Shown here piece after piece: positions 56,669 through 64,000 of a DNA stretch of 64,000 nucleotides (its first letter is position 1; each line of letters begins with the position of its first letter). The stretch is from Glycine soja (lineage: Eukaryota; Streptophyta; Magnoliopsida; Fabales; Fabaceae), in the NCBI RefSeq assembly GCF_004193775.1, contig NC_041016.1, positions 35,507,366 to 35,571,365 on the forward strand, read 5' to 3'. The notes under the pieces are model-generated. The model was not told where the DNA came from. It did no database searches and saw only the letters and a program-made list of their open reading frames with translations. The position numbers and the translations under genes were made by a program.

Positions 56669-58518
56669 ACAAGAGCTTCAAGTAGGTGCTCCTTAAACCT
56701 CCATTAATTTTTTTTGCTTTACCTTCTCTTCCATTGTTGTTTCTTCATTTTTATCCATATATCTCCTCACATGTCTTGTGCTAAATGTTGTTAACATGAT
56801 TCTTTAGAGTTTCCGCCGATTAAACTTGCTATAGAAGCTAGATTTGATTTTCTATGGTTCAAATTTCTTGTTCTTGTTCTTGAACCATGAATTGTGTTGA
56901 GTTTATGTTCCATTGAGTTTTGTCTTGTTATTTTTTTTGGCTGAAACCTAAACCATAAAATTCTTAAAAAAATATTAAAGTAGAAGAAAACCTCAAAAAT
57001 CTAGAGTGACTTGTTCACCTATTGTAGTTTTGTCATAGAAGTCATGTCTAGTCATGAAACTTGTCACATAAGATTTCTTATGTTGTGCTGAATTTTATTT
57101 TCTTGTTTCTTTGTCTAACTCATTTGCTCATGAGTGTATGAAATTCTTTTAGCCTATTATTCGATTTGAGTCAAATCTTTCATGTTAATTAGTCCTTAAC
57201 ATGTTCATGCAAAATTCTTAGAGAGTCTTTGATTGTGAACCTTTTCTTGAACTTTTAGGTTTCCTTATGATTGTGTCTATTGTAAATTTGAGTTTTGGTG
57301 ATTGAATTGCTGGTTGAAATGTTGATCCTAAGTGAGCATTGAACTCCTAAAACTGTGGTAAACAATCCTAGTGAGTTCAACATACATAGGAAGGTTGAAA
57401 GTAAGCCCAAGGCAATCAATATACCATGCTTAAAAAAAATCACTGGTGTTGGCAGCTTGGACATTCAAACTTGTAAAAATTACTGAGAATTGGTTACTTT
57501 GAATTTTGAGCTGAATTTTCTAGACATCTGGAAAAAAGTTAGAAAAAAAGAAACAAGTGATTTGGATAAAAGGAAAAAAATACCAAAAATCACACAAGTT
57601 GGCAAGAAAATTAGTATCCAGAAAAAAAAAAGGTGAAAGGGAAATGTGCTTGTTGTTTTGGTTCAAAATCTATTCTATAATTGGAAATTTCAATTGAAAA
57701 TTAGTGTGAAGACAAGTGACAAAGCTAGAGGTTTTTTGAGTCTTTTTTTTCAGTTTTTTTACTCTACTCTAGAGCCATTTTAAGTTTCTCTTTGAGTCCT
57801 AGCTTGCATCTATGTCCTTTTCATTGCTTTAATTGTTGAATAATCCTTGAAAAATTGTCTTGTTAAAACTCCATTGGTTTAGATTTCATTTCATTTTTTT
57901 TTTGTCTTTGGTTATTGCTTGTCTCTTTGTTTCCTTGTTTGTGGGTTGCCATATAGGGAATTGGAAGGAGGATTGGTGCCATCCCTTGAAGAATTTGAGT
58001 CAAGAAGCAAGGGGCCAACCACCTTAAGAGCTATTGGACTAAGAAGCACTCCAAATTGGGTGAATCACCAAAGAGAGAACAACCATCAAAATTGAGGACC
58101 GTTTTGTAATTTTGTAATTTGCAATTTACTTACCTTCATTGCTTTCAAGTTTTGTAACAAAAAGGCCTTTCATTGGAAGTGTGTTGGGAGCCTCTAATAG
58201 GTTACCAAACTTCCATTTGTGTGTAATAATTTTAGGCAATTTTTCCTTAGGATAGCGAGTGTTTTGTTGGGAACCTTGAATGTGGTCATCCAAACACTCT
58301 TAGGATTTGCCTAGTTTACATTTCTTGCTTACTTTCATAGCTTATTTCCTTTACCTTCCATTGTCAAACCGCCTAGATAGCTTTCCTTTTACCAATTAGT
58401 TTTTTACCTTATATTTCACACCTCTTTTAGTGTTTATTTTGGCTAGTTTCAACCATAGTTTCTTTTACCTTTTGTTTTCAAACCTCCAACAAGAAAGAAC
58501 CACAACTTAGGAACCAAC
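56669..58518 (+). other. Element H leader, no gene
   Basis: About 1.85 kb of T-rich sequence without a supported ORF between the primer site and the gag start. Confidence 0.6.
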
Positions 58519-59365
58519 ATGAGTCATCATTCATCTAGTGTTAATGGCGAGGGTACTAATCATAAAGACCCTTTATCTAGAATCTTAGATGCGTTCAGTT
58601 CCCTCAAGTTATGGAAAGAAAAACAAGAGAGAAAAGAAGAAGGAAAAAAAAAAGAGTGAAAGAAATAAGTCAAGATGAAAGAAAGAAAATCAGAGAGGAA
58701 GAGAGAAGAAAAATAATGAAAGAAATGAAAAGAGAAAAAAATGCCTCTTATAGTAGTCATAACTCTTGCAAGAGCCTAAGTGAAGAACTTCGTGACTATT
58801 ACGAAGGAAGGCATAGGTCACATCTTAGACCTCACTCCCATAATAGAGAAAAGGAAAGAAAGCCTCAAGAGGCTAAAATTAACCTCTCATACTTCCATGG
58901 GAAGGACAATGTAGAGGCTAACTTAGATTGGGAAATAAGGGTAGAGCAACAACTTAAAAACAAGTCTACTTCAAAATCTTATGGCTCTCACTCTTATCCA
59001 AAGAAAGACCAAGGTCAAGGCATCTTAGGGGTGACACCTTCTAAGCCCAAAGATGATAAGGGGAAGACAATAGAAAAGTAAGCCCCTAAGGCTAGTATGC
59101 AAGAGAAAACTAGCTCTATAAAGTGCTTTAAATGTCTTGGAAAAGGACACATTACTTCTCAATGCCCCACCACAAAAACCATGATTATGAGGAGCCAAGA
59201 CATTTATAGTAGCCAAGATGAGGCTACTACTTCACCTTCCTTTAGTGAAAGTGAAGAAGCAAAAGGGGAAGAATCTAGTGAAGAAATCTACCCCCAAGAA
59301 GATGGACAACCATTAGTGGTTAAAGAGGAGTGTAAGGATGTAAGTGCTCCTCCAAGAGGTTAGCT
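58519..59365 (+). pseudogene. Element H gag relic, capsid core deleted
   Basis: ATG 58519 (MSHHSSSVNGEGTNHKDPLS) opens the gag, but a frame change in an A run near 58645 moves it to the frame starting at 58611. That frame runs through a very basic Lys/Glu/Arg stretch, INLSYFHGKDNVEANLDWE, RVEQQLKNKSTSKS, a TAA at 59079-59081, and the zinc knuckle C-FKCLGKGHITSQC, ending at 59363. The retrotrans_gag core expected between LDWE and RVEQQLK is missing. It is inactive. Confidence 0.82.
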
Positions 59366-59369
59366 AAGA

Positions 59370-60195
59370 AGGAAACTCATTTTACAATAAAGACAAACAT
59401 TAAAGAAACTTTCCCTCTTAGACAACCTCCACATTTTCTCTTTTGTAAAAAGACACTTGCTAGCATTGCCACACCTCTTGGGCTTGAGTTTATTCCTCAA
59501 GTAAAGAAGTTGTTGGATGAGGGTTTGGTTCGCAAGAGCTTAAATCCTTGTGCTTTGTTGGTGCCTAAAATAGGTATTATTAGGCACCAAGTCCCTAAAA
59601 TAGGTGGTATGATGAATGTTTTGAGTGGTGCAACCCTCTTTTGTAAAATCACTCGTACACCTAATATCTTCATGGTGTGTGTACATAGGGACCCATTAGG
59701 TAGGTTTGTTCTTATTTTTAGTTTCAATACAAACTTAGGTACTCATATGGGACACCTTAGGTTTGTCATACTTTTTGGTAGGAATAATCAATATGAAAAT
59801 ATAGAAAAATGTATGTTTTATTGCGTTACTTTTCTTAATTTTTCAAATAGTGATCAAGGGGTTCCCATGAACCCTAAGAGAATAAAGGTCATTCCTGAGT
59901 GGCCCACTCCACCAAGTATAAGAAAAATTTGGGGCTTCCATGACTTAACAAACTTTTACAAAAGGTTTTTCCCATATTTTTCTATACTTGTAGCACCACT
60001 CATTGAGTTGGTGAGGAACAATGTTCCCTCATGGGAAGATGTCCATGAAAGGGGTTTTCAGACCTTAGCCTACTCTAACATACCCAACACCACTAATACA
60101 TATGTTTTTATTCTCTTTACAGGTGTCAAGGGAAGGAGCCCAGAATATGAAGAACATTGGGATTTGAGGTCAAATCCTTTCCAAGGTGGAGGGGA
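59370..60195 (+). pseudogene. Element H RT/RNase H relic
   Basis: The frame from 59510 (258 codons) holds fragments of gypsy RT in altered frames: KKLLDEGLVRKSLNPCALLV, the LIFSFNTNLGTHMGHLRFVI segment after the catalytic box, NPKRIKVIPEWPTPPSIRKI, WGFHDLTNFYKRFFPYFS and APLIELVRNNVP. The stretch that should contain YFDD and the RT palm is deleted or garbled. Integrase is absent. The frame runs on into the 3' LTR, so its length has no meaning as a gene. Confidence 0.75.
60183..60195 (+). promoter_or_regulatory. Polypurine tract of element H
   Basis: aaggtggagggga lies directly before the 3' LTR. Confidence 0.8.
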
Positions 60196-61025
60196 TGATG
60201 CAATCCTACCCCCCCAAGGGTATTGGATAGAAGACTACAAGAGGATTGAGCTAGAGCTACTAAAGAATGCCCTAGGGTTCTCATGAACCTTAGGGTAGAT
60301 TTTTGTGCCCATGGGTCAAGGTTGGATCCACTCTTTTTTGTAAATATTAGAATAGGTTTTTCCTTCTTTTGGGCCTTGTATTTTGGCCATTCTAGTAGTA
60401 TAGGATTTTAGCCTTGTATTTCAGGGCATTTTGAGTAGTCTTTGTAGTAGGGACTTTTTTTTTTGTCTTTTCATGTATTTTGTCAAGGAGGGGAGCTTAG
60501 TTTTTAGATGGGTGTGTGTAGCTAAGCTCTAGCTTCTCAAGGAAGCTTCTCAAGGAGGTGAACTTAGTTTTTAGATGGGTGTGTGCAACTAAGCTCTAGC
60601 TTCTCAAGGAAGTTTTCTCAAAGAAGCTTCTCAAGGAAGTTTTCTTAAGAAAGCTTCTCAAGGAAGCTACCTAGTCTATAAATAGAAGCATGTGTAACAC
60701 TTGTTGTAACTTTGATGAATGAGAGTCTTGTGAGACACAACTCAAAGTTCAACTTCTCTCCCTTTTTTCTTCCTTCAATTTCGTGCTCCCCCCTCTCTCT
60801 TTCTCTCCCTCCATTGAAGCATCCTCTCCAAGCTTCTTATCCAAGGCTCATCTTGGTGGTGAAGCTCCTTCTTCCATGGCTTATTCCCTCGTGGATGGCG
60901 CCTCCTCTCACCTCTTCTCCTTTGTCTTCCGCTGCATCTCCATGGTGGAAAATCACCATTAAAGGACCTCATTGAAGCTCAAAGATCCAGCCTCCATAGA
61001 TGCCCCCACAAGCAAGCTTCCATCA
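60196..61025 (+). repeat. 3' LTR of element H
   Basis: 830 bp, colinear with the 5' LTR. TATA box at 60677-60684. Confidence 0.93.
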
Positions 61026-61388
61026 GAAACACCCTTGTCGACCACAAAAAAAGTAAAAAACATAAAAAGCAAAAATATATAAAAAAGGGAAAAATACATA
61101 AAAACATAAAAAAGGAAAATAGATAGTTTTGAAGTCATATTTGCACACTTGATTAAAGGCTGTCGTCCCTTGTGATGAGCTTGTGGGGGTGCTAATACCT
61201 TCCCCGTGTGTAAACAACTCCCGAACCCTCATTTTCAAAATACACAGACCATCGTATTTTTGGTTTTTTCGACGTTTTCCTCGAATAAACGTTGGTGGCG
61301 ACTCCACGAGTTTTCCTTCGATGAAAGATGCACCCTTAGCCCGAACGAGAGGCCTTTTCGCGCCCCCGCCGGAGGGCGGGTTGCGACA

Positions 61389-62031
61389 CTTTTCATTAGG
61401 CTTTGACCAAACCTGACTATGGAAGTGATGCCAGTGCTTTGAAGACCACAACAACAAAGGTCAAGTGTCTAATGCATCTTATCTACCAATTGCATTTAAC
61501 TCATTTGTCATTACCAGACATTTTTTACTATGCTCAATTATTCCAATGTTCAATAATCTATTCCTTCTTTGCATTGAAAATATCATGTGGAAGGTGGTTG
61601 GATCCTTGATGGCCAAAGAGATTGATAGGAAACAATACATTTGCTGATTTGTTGGTTATCTTTGCTAGGAATACGACAATGAATCAAATAAATGGGTAAG
61701 CCATAGGTGTACTTACTCCTGTTATTTGTTGGTCATGGAGATCCAAACATCCATGAAATTTCATGGATTGTCTTTTATTGTAGCCTTGCACTCTAAAAGA
61801 AAATAGAAAAGAGGAAACTAGTGCAAAGATTAACATCATTAACACCATATCAAAGTGAAAAATATAGGCTAAGAAAATATTACATTGAGACATTTAGAAT
61901 TCTAGATTATTTTTCATATACATTTTCTCTCATGCTTTATATTTTTTTGTTGCTCTTGTGTCCAATTTCACAAGTACTCTTTTTGTTTACATTTTTTTGG
62001 TACCTGTTATTTCATATATATTGTCAAAACA
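61389..62031. other. Unassigned stretch between G and the CACTA element
   Basis: No conserved protein, RNA gene or element signature is visible. Short frames (61403-61609, 61821-62156) lack support. Confidence 0.5.
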
Positions 62032-62055
62032 CTATTAGAAAATACACTTTCAACA

Positions 62056-62670
62056 TCGGTTATTTAGGGCCTTCTACATCGGTTGTAAAACCGATGTTGA
62101 AAGCACCGATGTTGAATGTATTGTTGTTAACATCAGTTTTCAAAAACCGATGTTAACATAAAAACATTAACATCGATTTTATAAATAACCGATGTTATAA
62201 AGAAAGAAGTACAACAAAATAAGTGTATGCGTGAGGGACGTTGACATCGGTTTTCTGCTAAAACCGATGTTTATATGTTACATTAACATTGATTTTTACA
62301 GAAAACCGATGTTAATGTAACATATTAACATCGGTTTAAACAGAAAACCTTAAACCGATGTGAATATGTTATATTAACATCAATTTTTAGAGGAAACCGA
62401 TGTCAACGTTCATCATTCATGCACCTATTTTGCTGTAGTAATTTATGTATAACATCGGTTATTTATAAATAACTAATGTTATTGCATACAGTTTAACATC
62501 AGTTATTTATAAATAACCGATGTTAACCTATGTACATTAACATCGGTTATTTATAAATAACCGATGTTAAGGTTAATGTTGACATCTGTTTTTGTTAATA
62601 ACCGATGTTGTTTTCTTTAGTAACATCGGTTTTTGTTAATAACCGATGTTGTTTTCAAGTTTTTTATATA
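62056..62670. repeat. Palindromic subterminal repeat array of the CACTA element
   Basis: About thirteen units pair AACATCGGTT with AACCGATGTT around 6-20 bases (for example aacatcggttatttataaat followed by aaccgatgtt). These are likely transposase binding sites. Several units carry one-base changes. Confidence 0.9.
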
Positions 62671-62679
62671 ACTTTTCTG

Positions 62680-62906
62680 TTTTTACAATAAACCCAAAAT
62701 TGTACCTGTAAAATGTAATTTCAAACTCAATTCACAACAAATAAACATTTAACCTGCTTTCAAGCAGTTTTAATCACACAATAAACAATTAATAATTGAT
62801 TTATCATAAACAACCATCAACAAATGAATTCAATGTTCAAATTACATAGGAAATGTCAAAAATGTTAAACCAAAGTAAACTAAGCTAAACTTAATGTCCC
62901 TATACC
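62680..62906. other. CACTA spacer, no gene
   Basis: AT-rich sequence between the subterminal repeats and the stop codon of the Ulp1-like gene; probably its 3' untranslated region. Confidence 0.5.
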
Positions 62907-64000
62907 CTAAGTCTGATCTCTAACTCGGAGATAAAACTGTGCCCACTGGATTCGCAACGCCTTTAATCTCTCTGGCTCCAATGGTCCAGGATCGTTAAAA
63001 TACTGCATGATGAAATAAATGACAATAAGTTAATAATGTAATACAAATTATTAAAAAATCGGATTTGTTTGAAATAAACGTACCACTTCCCAGTTATTCC
63101 TAAAAGTTCCTAAAATGATGGTGGACATCCAGTGCATGACATAGTAGCCGCACTCAGTACTTCCTTTTTGTCTATTACACTAAACACATAATGAAATTTG
63201 GATATTAATTAAACAATTAGTGTACAAGCACATAAGAAATATATATAAGTGGAAGTTTTATGTAAATGACGTACCTTGACGACAATCCACCTAGCAGGAG
63301 CCTTTGATTTAGGCTGTGGAGCATCATCAAGACCTTTTGAAGCACTGTTCCAGATGAGTTACAATTAAAAACTGTTGTTGTTGAGGTATTTCAATGCAAA
63401 TGTATAGAAAAGAACACTAACCTGTTAGTAATCCCCTTAAGGTAGTTGTTTGGCCTGTTATGCAATGAACAAAACCAGACAACTAGGTGTTCCTTGGGCA
63501 GGATGACCACCATTTGCTAGTGTCCGCTGCAGTGGAGACGAATATGGGTTAGTATATTAGTAAACATTAATTAAATTAAGTTATTTTGGGTGACTTACCC
63601 GTTTAGGTAGGCTCCAAGATAGACATCACATTTTGAACTCTGCATCCAAGTCTTTATGTAACTTTCAGACTCAAATTGCGATTGCCCAGACCTCTGAATG
63701 GACTGTGGCTCGAGGAATCCATAGATATCAGAATTCCCCGCTTGCATACTTGTATCAGTCAGATTCCTGTTTATGTTATGTCAAAGTTAAATATTTATGA
63801 ATTGAAAGAAATAATTTGGATAATTAAAAGTAATATAAAATGATTTACAGAATCCACAACTGTAACACTGATATGCCGAGACATTGACCACTGTGTGCGA
63901 TTTCCAAGAGGTCTTCGTGCTTTATGTAGAGCAGAAAATCTGGATTAAAGACCTCGAACACGGTGGCATCCCATGTAACCTGGTAAGGCCTCAAGAAAAG
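62907..64000 (-). pseudogene. Ulp1/SENP-like C48 protease gene in the CACTA element, six 3' exons
   Basis: Minus-strand exons with GT-AG introns: 64000-63849 (VFNPDFLLYIKHEDLLEIAH), 63766-63599 (YGFLEPQSIQRSGQSQFESE, YLGAYLNG), 63526-63422 (GH, stop, QMVVILPKEH, VVWFCSLHNRPNNYLKGI), 63344-63275 (ASKGLDDAPQPKSKAPARWI), 63179-63084 (CNRQKGSTECGYYVMHWM) and 63002-62907 (NDPGPLEPERLKALRIQWA, ending TAG). His (in GH) and Gln and Cys (in RQKGSTEC) match the Ulp1 active site. The usual Asp position reads C-S-L. A TAG replaces the Trp after the catalytic His. Ulp1 proteases cleave SUMO, but none of this family's substrates can be inferred here. The 5' part lies outside the window. Confidence 0.85.

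Larger units (their letters stand above)
55827..61025 (+). mobile_element. Element H: internally deleted Ty3/gypsy retrotransposon
   Basis: LTRs of 828 and 830 bp (55827-56654, 60196-61025), perfect duplications gaaac (55822-55826, 61026-61030), an initiator tRNA-Met primer site and a polypurine tract define a structurally complete element. The internal region is only 3.5 kb, with deleted gag and RT relics and no integrase, so it needs help from a relative. Confidence 0.93.
47086..61388 (+). mobile_element. Element G: truncated Ogre/Tat-type gypsy retrotransposon
   Basis: It contains a leader, an Ogre-type gag relic, a gag zinc-knuckle relic, a long non-coding 3' region with minisatellites, and a 3' LTR ending GGGTTGCGACA at 61388. 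The 5' LTR and almost all of pol are missing. Its left limit is taken where MULE2 similarity ends and may be off by tens of bases. The LTR is split by element H (55827-61025). Confidence 0.75.
54375..61388 (+). repeat. 3' LTR of element G, split by element H
   Basis: From about 54375 to 55826, then 61031 to 61388, about 1.8 kb without H. A TATA box (ctataaaagg) lies at 54471-54480, shortly after a tcgcctgggcgagc palindrome that also occurs in the solo LTR. The right end reads GGGTTGCGACA. The right 200 bp match the solo LTR at 21658 in inverse orientation. Confidence 0.7.
62032..64000 (-). mobile_element. CACTA (En/Spm) transposon end, continuing beyond the window
   Basis: The sequence starts cactattagaaaat, a CACTA-type terminal repeat. 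It is followed by about 600 bp of palindromic subterminal repeats (62056-62670) and then the 3' exons of a Ulp1-like gene that such legume elements often carry. The other end is outside the window. Confidence 0.75.

Noticed and set aside
58611..59081. Highly charged 156-residue protein as a host coiled-coil gene
   Set aside because: It is part of the gypsy H gag, followed by its zinc knuckle.
61183..61457. Overlapping frames of 66-144 codons on both strands
   Set aside because: They lie in the right end of the G LTR and its junction with H.

Overview
This is plant nuclear heterochromatin, most likely from a legume and probably soybean (Glycine). The evidence is a SIRE1-type copia element with an envelope-like ORF, Ogre/Tat and Athila gypsy elements with plant tRNA primer sites, MULEs carrying FAR1-like transposase and plant-mobile-domain (PMD) genes, and a CACTA element carrying a Ulp1-like gene. 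Only one ordinary host gene is supported: a self-incompatibility-S1-like (SPH) secreted peptide gene running off the left edge on the minus strand. Nearly all the rest is transposable elements stacked inside one another.

Layout. 1-436: S1-like gene and its TATA region. 440-2035: no gene seen. 2036-5134: decayed copia element (+). 5135-5756 and 19322-19828: 5' LTR and gag of a gypsy element (C, +), split by element A. 5757-19316: chromovirus A (minus; two 368-bp LTRs; chromodomain), itself split by Athila-like element B (6943-15460, minus; 5' LTR present, 3' LTR missing). 19829-28692: MULE1, with a decayed FAR1/MULE transposase plus OTU relic (+), a solo Ogre-type LTR inserted in it (21658-22920), and a convergent four-exon PMD gene (minus). 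28755 to about 47085: MULE2, which keeps only part of a PMD gene. It is opened by solo LTR D (30106-45467), which is opened by solo LTR E (31231-43915), which is opened by a nearly pristine SIRE1 element F (33918-43498). 47086-61388: Ogre/Tat element G (+) with a broken gag, a long 3' region with minisatellites, and a 3' LTR that is split by gypsy element H (55827-61025). 61389-62031: nothing recognised. 62032-64000: one end of a CACTA element with an array of palindromic subterminal repeats and the 3' exons of a Ulp1-like gene (minus).

How it fits together. Five-base target duplications date the layers relative to one another: atatc for F, gtgca for E, agttt for D, atact for the solo LTR in MULE1, gaaac for H and ttcc(g/c) for A. 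F is the youngest insertion. Its 1021-bp LTRs differ at one base, its gag-pol frame is open for 1577 codons, and its envelope-like ORF lies in the same frame behind a UAG whose context (UAG-CAA-UUA) is the known SIRE1 readthrough signal. The other coding relics carry nonsense codons that mostly look like C-to-T changes at Gln, Arg and Trp codons, as expected for old methylated repeats. The best leads beyond ordinary repeat decay are the MULE pair carrying PMD genes, the recurring GATGTC/GACATC motif through F, the hairpin-forming tandem arrays in G, and the Ulp1-like gene in the CACTA element.
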